A stretch of DNA of 64,000 bases from NCBI RefSeq assembly GCF_018881815.1, contig NZ_JACVPP010000001.1, positions 124,001 through 188,000 of the forward strand, given 5' to 3'. Under the pieces are notes generated by a model that ran no database searches, was not told the DNA's origin, and saw only the letters and a list, made by a program, of their open reading frames with translations. The position numbers were made by a program, and so were the translations under genes. Shown here piece by piece: positions 49,688 through 59,561 of this stretch (positions within the stretch are counted from its first letter, which is position 1; every line of letters starts with the position of its first letter). The DNA comes from Polynucleobacter sp. MWH-HuK1 (GTDB lineage Bacteria > Pseudomonadota > Gammaproteobacteria > Burkholderiales > Burkholderiaceae).

Positions 49688-51070
49688 ATGCTAGAAAACC
49701 TCACCGACCGCCTATCTCGCGTTGTTAAAACAATGCGGGGCCAAGCCCGCCTTACTGAAGCCAATACCGCAGAAATGCTGCGGGAAATCCGTTTAGCCCT
49801 ATTGGAGGCTGACGTAGCACTTCCAGTGGTGAAGTCTTTGCTTGAGCAAATTAAATTTAAAGCCCTTGGCGAGGAAGTGGTTGGAAGCTTAAGTCCAGGG
49901 CAAGCCCTTGTTGGCGTAGTTCAGCGTGAGCTATCCCAAGTGATGATGGGCGACACCAATCAAAGTGGTGAACTCAATTTAGCAACTCAGCCACCTGCAG
50001 TGATCTTGATGGCTGGTTTACAAGGTGCGGGTAAAACTACTTCTGTTGGCAAACTAGCAAAATGGTTGCAAGAGAAAAAGAAAAAGAAGGTGCTCACGGT
50101 TTCTTGCGACGTATATCGCCCAGCTGCGATTGAGCAATTAGAAACAGTCACTAAGCAAGTTGGCGCTGAATTTTTCCCAAGCGATGTTAGTCAAAAACCC
50201 AATGACATTGCGCTAGCTGCCCTTGATTGGGCTCGTCGCCACTACTTTGATGTTGTCTTAGTCGATACCGCAGGTCGTCTTGGTATTGATGAAGCGCTCA
50301 TGCAAGAAATCAAAACCTTGCATGCCAGCCTCAACCCAATTGAAACCTTATTCGTAGTCGATGCGATGCTCGGCCAAGATGCCGTGAATACCGCTAAAGC
50401 TTTCCACGAAGCGCTGCCACTAACTGGCGTGGTTCTGACTAAGTTAGACGGTGACTCCCGTGGTGGTGCAGCCCTCTCAGTTCGCCAAGTCACTGGTGTA
50501 CCACTTAAATTTATCGGCGTCGCCGAAAAGATGGATGGTCTAGAAGCGTTTGATGCCGAGCGCATGGCAAACCGCATCCTGGGAATGGGAGATATCCTTG
50601 CCTTGGTTGAGCAAGCTCAGCAGCATGTCGATGTTGCTAAAGCCGAAAAATTAGCCAACAAGATTTCTAAAGGCGGATTTGATCTTGAGGATTTCCGCGA
50701 TCAACTCATGCAGATGCAAAAGATGGGTGGCATGGCTAGCCTGATGGATAAGTTGCCAAGTCAAATAGCACATGCGGCTTCCAAAACTAATTTAAGTAAT
50801 GCCGATAAACAGACCACGCGCATGCGTGGAATTATTGACAGCATGACGCCTCAAGAGCGCAGAAAACCCGAATTACTCAAAGCCAGTCGCAAGCGTCGAA
50901 TTGCAGCGGGCTCTGGCGTGGAAGTGCAAGAAGTCAATCGCCTGCTCGCACAGTTCGAGCAAATGCAAACCATGATGAAGCAATTCAAGGGCGGAAAAAT
51001 GGCGCGCACCATGGCCACCATGGCTGCAAAAGGAGCCGCCAAGGGTATTGGCGGACTCTTTAAGAAATAA
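49688..51070 (+). CDS. ffh: Signal recognition particle GTPase Ffh
   Basis: Protein part of the SRP that targets membrane proteins. The 460-residue protein has the N domain (MLENLTDRLSRVVKTMRGQA), the G domain with GLQGAGKTT at residues 110-118, VDTAGRLGIDE, TKLDGDSRGGAAL and the Met-rich M domain (MQMQKMGGMASLMDKLP, MQTMMKQF) that binds 4.5S RNA. Full length. Confidence 0.98.
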   Translation: MLENLTDRLSRVVKTMRGQARLTEANTAEMLREIRLALLEADVALPVVKSLLEQIKFKALGEEVVGSLSPGQALVGVVQRELSQVMMGDTNQSGELNLATQPPAVILMAGLQGAGKTTSVGKLAKWLQEKKKKKVLTVSCDVYRPAAIEQLETVTKQVGAEFFPSDVSQKPNDIALAALDWARRHYFDVVLVDTAGRLGIDEALMQEIKTLHASLNPIETLFVVDAMLGQDAVNTAKAFHEALPLTGVVLTKLDGDSRGGAALSVRQVTGVPLKFIGVAEKMDGLEAFDAERMANRILGMGDILALVEQAQQHVDVAKAEKLANKISKGGFDLEDFRDQLMQMQKMGGMASLMDKLPSQIAHAASKTNLSNADKQTTRMRGIIDSMTPQERRKPELLKASRKRRIAAGSGVEVQEVNRLLAQFEQMQTMMKQFKGGKMARTMATMAAKGAAKGIGGLFKK

Positions 51071-51116
51071 CTAAATATAAAAGCTAATTTAAGAGATGGC
51101 TTAAGCGATCGATTGC

Positions 51117-52859
51117 TTAAACAATAGCTTTTTTCGCAGCTTGTACTGCAGCAATGACTTTCGCCTTAATCTCCGTCAGCCCGATGTTTTGGGATTCAGT
51201 ATCAGCACGACCTTTGAATTCCACTAAAGAATCTGCCAAACCACGATCGCCAATCACCACTCGGAAAGGCGCACCAATAAGCTCCCAGTCAGCAAACATC
51301 GCGCCTGGACGTTCATTGCGATCATCCAAAATCACGTCGACACCTGCAGCCAATAGCTCATCATGCAATTGATCGCACGCAGCTTTCACTGCCTCTGATT
51401 TTTCGTAACCCATGGGGCAGATCACCACTTCAAATGGGGCCATCGAGATTGGCCAAATAATGCCCTTGTCATCATGCCCCTGCTCAATTGCTGCACCAAG
51501 CAAACGTGTCACACCGATGCCGTAACAACCCATCACCATTGACTGAGCTTTACCCTGTTGATCCAAGTAAGTGCAACCCATTGCTTCCGAATAACGTGTT
51601 CCTAATTGGAATACATGACCAACTTCAATGCCGCGGCAAATATCAACAGCACCTTTGCCATCAGGAGAAGGATCACCAATAACCGCATTCCGAATATCCA
51701 AAACCAAAGGCTCAGGTAAGTCACGACCCCAGTTCACACCGGTGAGGTGATGGCCAGCATCATTCGCACCACAAACAAAATCTGCCATATTGGCAACCGT
51801 ACGATCAGCAACAACAGTCACATCAGCACTCACACCGACAGGGCCCAAGTAGCCCGCAGGCGCATTACAAGCTTGTTTAATCTCTGCTTCTGTTGCAAAA
51901 CGAGATTCGGCCATTCCAGGAATCTTGCTAGCCTTCACTTCATTGAGCTCATGATCGCCACGCACCAGCAACATAAACAGCTTTGCTGGTCCGTTTTCTT
52001 GATCGACAGCAAATAGCAAGGACTTGATAGTGGACTCAAGCGGAACATTTAAGAACTTAGCGACATCAGCGCAATTGGTTTTATCAGGCGTTGGAACTTT
52101 GCTCATTGCCGCTGAAGCTGCAGCACGACTGGCTATCAAAGCAACTGATTCCGCCGCTTCCAAATTAGCCGCGTAATCAGAATTAGGGCAATACACAATT
52201 GCATCTTCACCTGTATCGGCAATCACGTGGAACTCTTGACTGCCAGATCCGCCAATGGCGCCGTTATCAGCAGTTACTGCACGGAATTGGAGACCCATTC
52301 GCTTGAAGATGCGAGTGTATGCATCAAACATGATTTGGTAAGACTTCTTGAGACCCTCAACATCACGATCGAATGAGTAAGCATCTTTCATGCTGAACTC
52401 ACGACCACGCATGATGCCAAAACGAGGACGACGCTCATCGCGGAACTTAGTTTGGATTTGATAAAAGTTGACTGGCAACTGCTTGTAACTCTTAATCTCA
52501 TTGCGAGCCAAATCCGTAATCACTTCTTCAGAAGTTGGCTGAATTAAGAAATCGCGATCATGGCGATCTTTGATGCGGAGCAACTCGGGACCCATCTTTT
52601 CCCAGCGACCGGTTTCTTGCCATAATTCGGCAGGTTGAATCATCGGCATGAGCAACTCAATGGCGCCAGCACGGTTCATTTCTTCGCGAATGATGTTTTC
52701 CACCTTGCGAATCACCTTCAAGCCCAGCGGTAAATAGTTGTAGACGCCTGCGCTGAGCTTGCGAATTAATCCTGCGCGCACCATAAGCTTGTGTGAAACC
52801 ACCTCAGCGTCGGAGGGGGCTTCTTTTAGCGTGGCGAGAAATGATTGTGAGGCTTTCAT
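51117..52859 (-). CDS. proS: Prolyl-tRNA synthetase (bacterial type)
   Basis: Class II synthetase charging tRNA-Pro. The 580-residue protein has [19 protein letters not shown], motif 2 [18 protein letters not shown], the YbaK-like editing insert between motifs 2 and 3 (about 230-390), [17 protein letters not shown] (motif 3) and the anticodon-binding domain ([20 protein letters not shown]). Divergent from rppH with about 50 bases between starts; convergent with ffh. Confidence 0.97.
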   Translation of the reverse strand: MKASQSFLATLKEAPSDAEVVSHKLMVRAGLIRKLSAGVYNYLPLGLKVIRKVENIIREEMNRAGAIELLMPMIQPAELWQETGRWEKMGPELLRIKDRHDRDFLIQPTSEEVITDLARNEIKSYKQLPVNFYQIQTKFRDERRPRFGIMRGREFSMKDAYSFDRDVEGLKKSYQIMFDAYTRIFKRMGLQFRAVTADNGAIGGSGSQEFHVIADTGEDAIVYCPNSDYAANLEAAESVALIASRAAASAAMSKVPTPDKTNCADVAKFLNVPLESTIKSLLFAVDQENGPAKLFMLLVRGDHELNEVKASKIPGMAESRFATEAEIKQACNAPAGYLGPVGVSADVTVVADRTVANMADFVCGANDAGHHLTGVNWGRDLPEPLVLDIRNAVIGDPSPDGKGAVDICRGIEVGHVFQLGTRYSEAMGCTYLDQQGKAQSMVMGCYGIGVTRLLGAAIEQGHDDKGIIWPISMAPFEVVICPMGYEKSEAVKAACDQLHDELLAAGVDVILDDRNERPGAMFADWELIGAPFRVVIGDRGLADSLVEFKGRADTESQNIGLTEIKAKVIAAVQAAKKAIV

Positions 52860-52907
52860 GTATGGATATAATCAAATCGTTGATTTTAAAGGATTTGAGG
52901 CACGATC

Positions 52908-53498
52908 ATGCTTGACCGTGAAGGGTATCGCCCGAATGTCGGCATTGTCCTCCTCAACAGCCGTAACGAGGTTTTCTGGGGAAAACGCGTTGGGCAGCAT
53001 TCGTGGCAATTCCCACAGGGTGGGATTCAGCATGGTGAGAGCCCTGAACAGGCTATGTACCGCGAATTGCATGAGGAGGTTGGCTTACTGCCGGAGCATG
53101 TCCAAATTATTGGACGCACCAGGGATTGGCTTCGCTACGACGTCCCTGAGGAATACCTGCGCCGCCAAAACTCCGCCCGCGTACACCGCGCTGCCTATCG
53201 CGGACAAAAACAAATCTGGTTTCTCTTGCGTCTAGTTGGTTTAGATAGCGATATCCAACTACGCGCCTCAGAGCATCCTGAGTTTGATGCATGGCGCTGG
53301 GTTCCATTTTGGATTCAATTAGATGCCGTTATTGGCTTCAAACGCGAAGTGTATCAACTTGCATTATCCGAATTGGCACGCTACCTATCACGCGGAATGC
53401 GTATGCAGCAGCTTGCCTGGGGATCTCCTCTCGATTTAATTCAGTCCTTTTACGGTGAACGCCATGACCACCATAAGGATGAAAACCCAAAAGACTAA
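52908..53498 (+). CDS. rppH: RNA pyrophosphohydrolase
   Basis: Nudix enzyme that removes pyrophosphate from mRNA 5' ends, starting decay. In the 196-residue protein the Nudix box spans residues 38-60 ([20 protein letters not shown], then VGL). It also has [17 protein letters not shown] at the start and [10 protein letters not shown] later, both RppH marks. It is five bases upstream of the CNP1-like gene. Confidence 0.96.
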   Translation: MLDREGYRPNVGIVLLNSRNEVFWGKRVGQHSWQFPQGGIQHGESPEQAMYRELHEEVGLLPEHVQIIGRTRDWLRYDVPEEYLRRQNSARVHRAAYRGQKQIWFLLRLVGLDSDIQLRASEHPEFDAWRWVPFWIQLDAVIGFKREVYQLALSELARYLSRGMRMQQLAWGSPLDLIQSFYGERHDHHKDENPKD

Positions 53499-53503
53499 TC
53501 CAA

Positions 53504-54073
53504 ATGAAGATTCTCATGAAACGCACCTTACCTTACTTCTGCGGCGCTATTTTTGGCATCGCCTTGTCCGCATGCGCTGGAGATGCCCTGATTAGCGGCG
53601 TAGATCCTTTTGCGCCAATGGTATTTAAAGAGGGCACAACTACAATGCCACTGAATCCACCCAACCAAGTGACTCTAGTGCCTTTTTACGTATCTCAACA
53701 CACGATTTTCAAATTTGCCGTGGATACAGACTCAATACTCATAGGAACAGATGGAGTAACTCGCTATATAGTCGTTATGAAAAGTCCTGGCGGTAATGTG
53801 CAAACTCAATACGAAGGCATTCGCTGCGATTCATTTCAGTGGCGTCTGTATGGCACTTTAGAAAATGGGGTCTGGAGAGAAAATCCTCTATCTACCTGGC
53901 GCGCAATTCAAAGCAATATCCCAAATCGCTATCAAGCCTCCCTAGCTCAAGGCGCATTCTGCAACTTCAACAATCAAGAAAAGAGTATCCAAACTATTTT
54001 GAGCTCTCTAAATCCTAATGGCTTTATAGGGGGGCAGAAACCAACCAACTCCTTTAATATTCCAGGAAATTAA
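53504..54073 (+). CDS. CNP1-like family lipoprotein
   Basis: A 189-residue protein with a lipoprotein signal peptide (KRTLPYFCGAIFGIALSAC, lipobox L-S-A-C at Cys24). The mature part shows VTLVPFYVSQHTIFKFAVDTDS, RYIVVMKSPGGNVQTQYEGIRC and NRYQASLAQGAFCNFN, typical of the CNP1-like family of betaproteobacteria, named after a meningococcal protein. The two conserved Cys (IRC, AFC) probably form a disulfide. Function is unknown. It is co-transcribed with rppH and convergent with proB, with only seven bases between stop codons. Confidence 0.8.
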   Translation: MKILMKRTLPYFCGAIFGIALSACAGDALISGVDPFAPMVFKEGTTTMPLNPPNQVTLVPFYVSQHTIFKFAVDTDSILIGTDGVTRYIVVMKSPGGNVQTQYEGIRCDSFQWRLYGTLENGVWRENPLSTWRAIQSNIPNRYQASLAQGAFCNFNNQEKSIQTILSSLNPNGFIGGQKPTNSFNIPGN

Positions 54074-54080
54074 TTAAAAA

Positions 54081-54863
54081 CTAGTCTGCACTTAAGTGCG
54101 TACCAATTTTCTCGCCGGCTAATAAACGCGTCAACACATTAGGCTCACGTCCAGAAGCTATTACCGTTGCTGCACCAGTCTTCACAGCAATCTTGGCGGC
54201 CAATACCTTTGTGAGCATTCCACCTTTACTTAGCTCGCTTGCTGCACCACCAGCCATTTTTTCTAAGGCAGGATCGCCAGCAATAGCATCCACCAACAAT
54301 GTGGCATTAGGATTATGACGTGGGTCTGCAGTAAATAAACCGCCTTGATCAGTCAATATAACCAAGAGATTTGCATGAATTAAATTGGTTACCAATGCAG
54401 CAAGACTATCATTGTCACCAAACTTAATTTCATCTGTAACTACTGTGTCATTCTCGTTAATGATTGGAACAACACCTAATTTCAATAACGTATCTAGAGT
54501 GGCTCTAGCATTGGCATTTCGTTCGGCATCAGCCAAATCCGCATTCGTCAGCAAGATCTGGGCGCTACGCAAATTGAAGCGCGCAAAACAACTCTCATAA
54601 ACCTGCACCAAACCCATCTGGCCAACTGCAGCAGCTGCCTGTAGCTGATGGATCTCTTGTGGACGCTTAGTCCATCCCAAACGTTGCATACCCTCGGCAA
54701 TTGCACCTGAGCTCACCATCAACACTTCATGGCCAGCCTTTAATAGGATTGCCATTTGCTCGGCCCACATAGCAATCGCAGCATGATCTAAACCTTCACC
54801 ATTATTGGTAACAAGGCTAGATCCTACTTTGACAACAATCCGTTGAGTTTTTTTAGCGTTCAT
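54081..54863 (-). CDS. proB: Glutamate 5-kinase without PUA domain
   Basis: Phosphorylates glutamate in the first proline step. The 260-residue protein is one amino-acid kinase domain: [71 protein letters not shown] and [18 protein letters not shown]. It ends [11 protein letters not shown], where E. coli ProB (367 residues) goes on into a PUA domain. No remnant of PUA remains: the stop is seven bases from the convergent CNP1-like gene. It is immediately downstream of obgE. The partner proA is at 11185-12462. Confidence 0.94.
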   Translation of the reverse strand: MNAKKTQRIVVKVGSSLVTNNGEGLDHAAIAMWAEQMAILLKAGHEVLMVSSGAIAEGMQRLGWTKRPQEIHQLQAAAAVGQMGLVQVYESCFARFNLRSAQILLTNADLADAERNANARATLDTLLKLGVVPIINENDTVVTDEIKFGDNDSLAALVTNLIHANLLVILTDQGGLFTADPRHNPNATLLVDAIAGDPALEKMAGGAASELSKGGMLTKVLAAKIAVKTGAATVIASGREPNVLTRLLAGEKIGTHLSAD

Positions 54864-54884
54864 AGCAAAGAGTAAATGGAATAT

Positions 54885-55973
54885 TTAATCTGGTTTTTTA
54901 TCTTCTAGCTGGTCTTGATAGCGAGGATCTTGAGCGCGCTCATCAGCATCATCCCGGTCACGACGAATAGAATCTAAATAATCTTGTAAAGAGTAGCAAA
55001 GCTTATCGCAACCCATGCCAGTCAAAGCAGAAATCTCAAATACAGGACCTTTCCACTTGAACTTTTTCACAAAGTCAGCAACAACCTTTTTGCGATCCTC
55101 TTCAGGGATCATGTCGACTTTATTTAGTACCAGCCAACGTGGTTTCTCAACTAAGGCTTCGTCATACTTACGCAACTCATTCACGATCGCCACGGCATCA
55201 GCCACCGGATCAACGTTCACATCAAATGGAGCGATATCGACCAAGTGGAGAAGCACACCCGTGCGTTGCAAATGGCGCAAGAAGCGATGGCCCAAGCCAG
55301 CACCTTCAGCCGCACCTTCAATCAAACCAGGAATATCAGCAATCACAAAACTACGCTCAGCGCCAACACGCACCACACCCAGATTTGGATGCAGGGTTGT
55401 AAATGGATAATCCGCAATCTTTGGACGCGCATTTGAAACGGCAGTGATCAATGTTGATTTACCCGCATTAGGCATACCCAACAAACCGACGTCAGCCAAT
55501 ACCTTGAGTTCCAATTTCAATTTACGGCGCTCACCGGGTTTGCCGTTCGTCTTTTGACGTGGCGCTCTATTAGTACTACTCTTGAAGTGAATATTGCCCC
55601 AACCACCAACACCACCCTGCGCCAAGCAAAGACGTTCGCCATGCGTAGTTAAGTCGGCAATTGGTTCACCAGTTTCATAGTCAGAAATGATGGTGCCAAC
55701 AGGCATGCGCAGCTCAATGTCATCGCCAGCACGGCCATAACAATCAGCACCACGGCCAGGCTCACCATTTTTTGCAGTGTGTGTTTTTGCGTAGCGGTAA
55801 TCAATCAAAGTATTGATGTTGCGATCTGCTGTAGCCCAAACGCTACCGCCTTTACCGCCATCGCCGCCGTCCGGACCACCGAATTCAATAAACTTTTCAC
55901 GGCGCATAGATGCACTTCCGGCACCACCTTGCCCGGCAATCACTTCAATACGTGCTTCGTCTATAAATTTCAT
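54885..55973 (-). CDS. obgE: Obg GTPase
   Basis: Essential ribosome-associated GTPase. The 362-residue protein has the Gly-rich Obg fold ([16 protein letters not shown]), the G domain with [31 protein letters not shown] and VLNKVDMI, and an acidic, charged C-terminal tail ([19 protein letters not shown]). The start ATG at 55973 is preceded on the minus strand by TTTTTTATTC from the terminator of rpmA and has no SD sequence. Order rplU-rpmA-obgE-proB is conserved in the group. Confidence 0.97.
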   Translation of the reverse strand: MKFIDEARIEVIAGQGGAGSASMRREKFIEFGGPDGGDGGKGGSVWATADRNINTLIDYRYAKTHTAKNGEPGRGADCYGRAGDDIELRMPVGTIISDYETGEPIADLTTHGERLCLAQGGVGGWGNIHFKSSTNRAPRQKTNGKPGERRKLKLELKVLADVGLLGMPNAGKSTLITAVSNARPKIADYPFTTLHPNLGVVRVGAERSFVIADIPGLIEGAAEGAGLGHRFLRHLQRTGVLLHLVDIAPFDVNVDPVADAVAIVNELRKYDEALVEKPRWLVLNKVDMIPEEDRKKVVADFVKKFKWKGPVFEISALTGMGCDKLCYSLQDYLDSIRRDRDDADERAQDPRYQDQLEDKKPD

Positions 55974-55977
55974 GAAT

Positions 55978-56003
55978 AAAAAAGGCCTCGCTTAGCGAGG
56001 CCT
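55978..56003 (-). terminator. Rho-independent terminator between rpmA and obgE
   Basis: On the minus strand: stem AGGCCTCGC/GCGAGGCCT with a three-base loop, then six T. The T-run ends four bases before the obgE start codon, so terminated transcripts lack obgE, while read-through or a new start within this stretch is needed to express it. Confidence 0.85.
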
Positions 56004-56060
56004 GTTCCTAAGAGTTAAATTCGGAATAAATCTGAATCAAACGAGTCTCAGTCAGGCGCC

Positions 56061-56321
56061 TTATGAACGAGGCAGCACTGAAACTTGGGCCTTCTTCAAA
56101 GCACCCTTAACGCCGAATTCCACTTGTCCGTCAATTAAGGCAAACAAAGTGTGATCTTTACCAATACCAACATTTACACCCGGATGAACACGTGTGCCAC
56201 GTTGACGAATGATGATGCTGCCAGCATTGATATGCTCGCCGCCAAATACCTTAACGCCTAAGCGTTTCGATTCTGAGTCGCGACCATTTCGTGTTGAGCC
56301 GCCACCTTTTTTCTGTGCCAT
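56061..56321 (-). CDS. rpmA: 50S ribosomal protein L27
   Basis: The 86-residue protein starts [20 protein letters not shown] and carries [20 protein letters not shown] and [15 protein letters not shown]. This is the full L27 sequence near the peptidyl-transferase centre. There is no Firmicutes-type cleaved leader. It is 18 bases downstream of rplU. Confidence 0.98.
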   Translation of the reverse strand: MAQKKGGGSTRNGRDSESKRLGVKVFGGEHINAGSIIIRQRGTRVHPGVNVGIGKDHTLFALIDGQVEFGVKGALKKAQVSVLPRS

Positions 56322-56339
56322 ATCTTTCTCCTACCTGAA

Positions 56340-56651
56340 TTAGGCTTTAATCGTGTTGATCAAAATTTCAGTGAAATTCTGACGATGGCCTTGGTGCTTT
56401 TGATAATGCTTGCGACGGCGCATCTTAAAGATTGTCACTTTATCGTGACGTCCCTGGGAGACGACAGTGGCCATCACAGCTGCACCATTAACCAATGGAT
56501 CACCTAATTTCAGTGAAGCGCCTTCGCCAACGGCGAGGACTTGGTCAAGAGTGATTTCGCTGCCGATTTCCGCTGGTATCTGTTCTATTTTCAATTTTTC
56601 GCCTGCAGCAACTTTATACTGTTTGCCACCGGTTTTTATGACCGCGTACAT
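56340..56651 (-). CDS. rplU: 50S ribosomal protein L21
   Basis: The 103-residue protein from the ATG at 56651: [39 protein letters not shown] and [20 protein letters not shown]. It binds 23S rRNA. A slightly longer frame to 56666 would add MRFQT, but [14 protein letters not shown] is the universal start. First gene of rplU-rpmA, divergent from the polyprenyl synthase. Confidence 0.98.
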   Translation of the reverse strand: MYAVIKTGGKQYKVAAGEKLKIEQIPAEIGSEITLDQVLAVGEGASLKLGDPLVNGAAVMATVVSQGRHDKVTIFKMRRRKHYQKHQGHRQNFTEILINTIKA

Positions 56652-56726
56652 GGTTTGAAACCTCAATTAATATCTACATTTAAGCCAATCCACCCTGGAC
56701 CAGCTAAGCCCGTTATTATATCTTGC

Positions 56727-57731
56727 ATGCCTAGCACTGTCAAAACCAATGACTTAAGCCAAATCCTGGCGCCAATTACCTTAGATTTCAAGGCCTTAGA
56801 TGAGGTTATTCGTCAGCGCTTGGCCTCAAAAGTAGCCTTAATTGATCAAATTTCGACCTACATCATCCAGGCAGGCGGCAAACGGGTAAGACCTGCACTT
56901 TTGATGTTAATGGCCAAATCCCTGGCTAACGGCAAAGAAACCCCCCATATTTTGGAGATGTCCGCTGTTGTTGAGTTTATCCATACAGCCACCCTACTTC
57001 ATGATGACGTAGTCGATGAATCCACCCTCAGAAGAGGTCGTGAGACAGCAAATGCCGCTTTTGGCAATGCTGCAAGCGTTTTAGTCGGTGATTTCCTATA
57101 TTCACGAGCTTTCCAGATGATGGTGAGTCCAAATGACTTAAGGGTGATGCAAATTCTGTCAGATGCAACCAACACGATTGCTGAGGGCGAAGTTCTGCAA
57201 CTCCTGAATATGAATGATCCAGAAGTTGATGAAGCTAGCTACCTACAAGTCATCCGCTATAAAACAGCTAAATTATTCGAGGCTTCTACCGAGTTAGGCG
57301 CCATTCTTGCCAATGCTACCGATGCACAACGCGAACAAGCTGCTGCATTTGGTCGTCACATCGGCACCGCTTTTCAGCTAATGGACGATCTTCTCGATTA
57401 CACAGCCAATGCCGCACAAATGGGAAAAAATGCTGGTGATGATTTGCGTGAAGGTAAACCAACGTTGCCGCTGATTTACTTATTAGAAAACGGCACCAAT
57501 GAAGAACGACTTTTAGTGCGTGCGGCAATTGAGCAAAACCAAGATTTGCCGGATGACGTTTTTGCACAAATTTTGGCTGCCGTGCAAAATTCTGGCGCAC
57601 TAGATTACACACAAGCAGCAGCCAAACGCGAAGCAGACCTAGCCCTGTCTTATCTCAAGGATCTCCCCGTAAACCCAGCCAGTCAAGCGCTAGAAGCACT
57701 CTGTGCGTATTCACTTACAAGACAAACCTAA
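56727..57731 (+). CDS. ispB: Polyprenyl diphosphate synthase (octaprenyl type)
   Basis: Makes the long isoprenoid tail of ubiquinone. From the ATG at 56727 it has 334 residues. It has the chain-length and first Asp-rich region TATLLHDDVVDESTLRRGR (DDxxD at 93-97), GKRVRPALL (residues 51-59) and the second Asp-rich motif AFQLMDDLLDYTANAAQMGK. The frame reaches 56541 but would cover rplU, so I reject that start. It overlaps the convergent GrdB-like gene by four bases. Confidence 0.95.
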   Translation: MPSTVKTNDLSQILAPITLDFKALDEVIRQRLASKVALIDQISTYIIQAGGKRVRPALLMLMAKSLANGKETPHILEMSAVVEFIHTATLLHDDVVDESTLRRGRETANAAFGNAASVLVGDFLYSRAFQMMVSPNDLRVMQILSDATNTIAEGEVLQLLNMNDPEVDEASYLQVIRYKTAKLFEASTELGAILANATDAQREQAAAFGRHIGTAFQLMDDLLDYTANAAQMGKNAGDDLREGKPTLPLIYLLENGTNEERLLVRAAIEQNQDLPDDVFAQILAAVQNSGALDYTQAAAKREADLALSYLKDLPVNPASQALEALCAYSLTRQT

Positions 57732-58666
57732 GCCCCTAAGGTCTTCACCCTGAGTTCGCGTGCTGTAATTCGTGCCTGCTCAGCCTCTTCACGCAATCGT
57801 GCAATTTCTTGCGAAGACAGCCTATCCAGATTGGAGTAATCCAACTTCCAAGAAGAATCATCAGACCACTTCAATGGTGACTGAACGGTTGTGCGTGGCG
57901 CAGGAGCAGACTCAAGAAGACGCAAAGCTAATTGAAAATTGAGATCCTGCGAAGCAACTTCATTCGGCTTTGCTGCAGCATTACCCAAAGGAAAGTCGCT
58001 AAATAAGAATCGCGGTACGCCGCAATATTCAACAATATCCTTTGCAGCTCCCATCACCACAGTAGAAATTCCGGCAGCCTCCAAATACCGCGCCAATAAA
58101 CTTTGACTCTGATGACAAATCGGGCAATTTGGAATCAATACCGCTATATCTACGCCATCCAATTGAAGCATTTCCAAAATACGTGGCGCATCTACTTCCA
58201 ATGTATGACGCTGACTGCGATTAGTGGGTAAGCCATAAAAATGGGGTGAAAGCGTACCTATCTCTCCCGTTGCCGCCGCCCTCTTAGCAGCCTCCAGCGG
58301 AAACCAGCAATTACTATCTTCCATATTGGCGTTCTTGCGGTCAATGCCGACATGGGCAATCCGTAAATCAACTTTCCCTTCGATAGATTGTTGGTACGGC
58401 TGATAAAACTTAGCCGTTGAGTTGTAAGGAGCTCCCTGACCTTGCGGACCCTTATCTGAGTCATATGGAACAGCTGTAGTAATGAGCCCTAATGCTGATT
58501 GAGATAGAGGCTTTTTGATGGCGGCGAAAGGCACATCAAGGTAGTGAGCCCAAACATAGGGATTTTCATAACCCAAACCCAAGTAATAACTTCGGGTGCG
58601 CTCCATATATCGAACAGGCTGATCCTGTTCTGGTGCAAATTCAAGCTCAGAAGTCTTAGACATCAA
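57728..58666 (-). CDS. GrdB-like reductase family protein (glycine/sarcosine/betaine reductase component B related)
   Basis: A 312-residue protein whose segments YDSDKGPQGQGAPYNSTAKFYQ, LRIAHVGIDRKN and ISTVVMGAAKDIVEYCGVPRFLFSDFPLGN (all shortened here) resemble the B subunit family of glycine/betaine reductases. The site where that family has a Sec or Cys-containing redox motif reads LIPNCPICHQ (C181, C184), a C-x2-C without selenocysteine. No GrdA or GrdC partner is nearby. Proteobacterial aerobes carry such proteins with no known substrate. The C-terminus is a charged coiled-coil-like helix. Divergent from the FAH-family gene. Confidence 0.6.
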   Translation of the reverse strand: MMSKTSELEFAPEQDQPVRYMERTRSYYLGLGYENPYVWAHYLDVPFAAIKKPLSQSALGLITTAVPYDSDKGPQGQGAPYNSTAKFYQPYQQSIEGKVDLRIAHVGIDRKNANMEDSNCWFPLEAAKRAAATGEIGTLSPHFYGLPTNRSQRHTLEVDAPRILEMLQLDGVDIAVLIPNCPICHQSQSLLARYLEAAGISTVVMGAAKDIVEYCGVPRFLFSDFPLGNAAAKPNEVASQDLNFQLALRLLESAPAPRTTVQSPLKWSDDSSWKLDYSNLDRLSSQEIARLREEAEQARITARELRVKTLGA

Positions 58667-58719
58667 CTCATCCCTGTAAGATATTGCATATCAAATATTT
58701 AACTTCATAGGAACTTATT

Positions 58720-59487
58720 ATGGCTCAGTGGCTTAGATTTCAGCATCAAGGAAAAAGTGGTTTAGGACAGGTAAAGGGTGACCAAATCTCCGTGTACGAG
58801 GGTGATTTGTTCAGCGGACCCAAGGCGACTGGTGAAACCATCAAATTATCTGATGTCACTATCGATATTCCATGCACTCCTTCAAAAATGGTTGCCATGG
58901 TGGATAACTTCCATGCCTTAGTCACCAAACTTGAACATGCGGTACCAGCTGAGCCTTTGTACTTCCTCAAAGGAAACAACTCATTCTTGGCGGCAAACCA
59001 AGTGATTCGCACACCCAAATCTTATACAGGAAAAGTGGTTTACGAGGGCGAGCTTGGAATTGTGATTGGCAAGCGCTGTCATGAGGCGGATGAAGCAGAG
59101 GCTGCTAAAGCGATCTTTGGTTACACCTGCATCAATGATGTGACTGCAATTGAAATTCTGAATCGCGACCCCGGCTATGCTCAGTGGACTCGAGCAAAAA
59201 GCTTTAATACCTTTGGTGTATTTGGTCCCTTCATCACCACTGATGTTGACCCAAGCAAGCTCAACATCAAGACAATCCTCAATGATCAAGAGCGTCAAAA
59301 CTACCCAATAGCAGATATGATTTTTCCCCCTGCAAAATTGGTCAGCCTGATCTCGCAAGACGTGCCACTCGAAGCAGGCGACATCATTGCCTGCGGCACT
59401 TCTGTAGGCGTCGGATCAATGAAACCCGGCAGTAATGTCAGCATCATTATTGATGGCGTAGGGCAACTCGATAATCGTTTCGAGTAA
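58720..59487 (+). CDS. Fumarylacetoacetate hydrolase-family protein
   Basis: A 255-residue FAH-fold enzyme. It has FLKGNNSFLAANQVIRTP, YEGELGIVIGKRCHEADEAEA and GYTCINDVTAIEI, the metal-binding Glu/Glu/Asp set, and VPLEAGDIIACGTSVGVGSM with PGSNVSIIIDGVG. Members act as hydrolases, isomerases or oxaloacetate decarboxylases on 2,4-diketo or related acids. The exact substrate cannot be told. Single-gene unit ended by a strong terminator. Confidence 0.88.
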   Translation: MAQWLRFQHQGKSGLGQVKGDQISVYEGDLFSGPKATGETIKLSDVTIDIPCTPSKMVAMVDNFHALVTKLEHAVPAEPLYFLKGNNSFLAANQVIRTPKSYTGKVVYEGELGIVIGKRCHEADEAEAAKAIFGYTCINDVTAIEILNRDPGYAQWTRAKSFNTFGVFGPFITTDVDPSKLNIKTILNDQERQNYPIADMIFPPAKLVSLISQDVPLEAGDIIACGTSVGVGSMKPGSNVSIIIDGVGQLDNRFE

Positions 59488-59505
59488 TTTAGAACTCAGA
59501 AAAGC

Positions 59506-59541
59506 AAAAACCCTTGCTATGCTAAGTAGCAAGGGTTTTTT
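59506..59541. terminator. Bidirectional terminator, FAH gene / ketopantoate reductase-like gene
   Basis: A 14-base stem AAAAACCCTTGCTA/TAGCAAGGGTTTTT with loop TGCTAAG gives a T-run on either strand. It lies between two converging genes. Confidence 0.9.
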
Positions 59542-59561
59542 ATTTGTAGTAACTTTAACTT

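Noticed and set aside
56541..56726. Longer N-terminus for the polyprenyl synthase
   Set aside because: It would read through rplU on the opposite strand; the ATG at 56727 gives a normal length.
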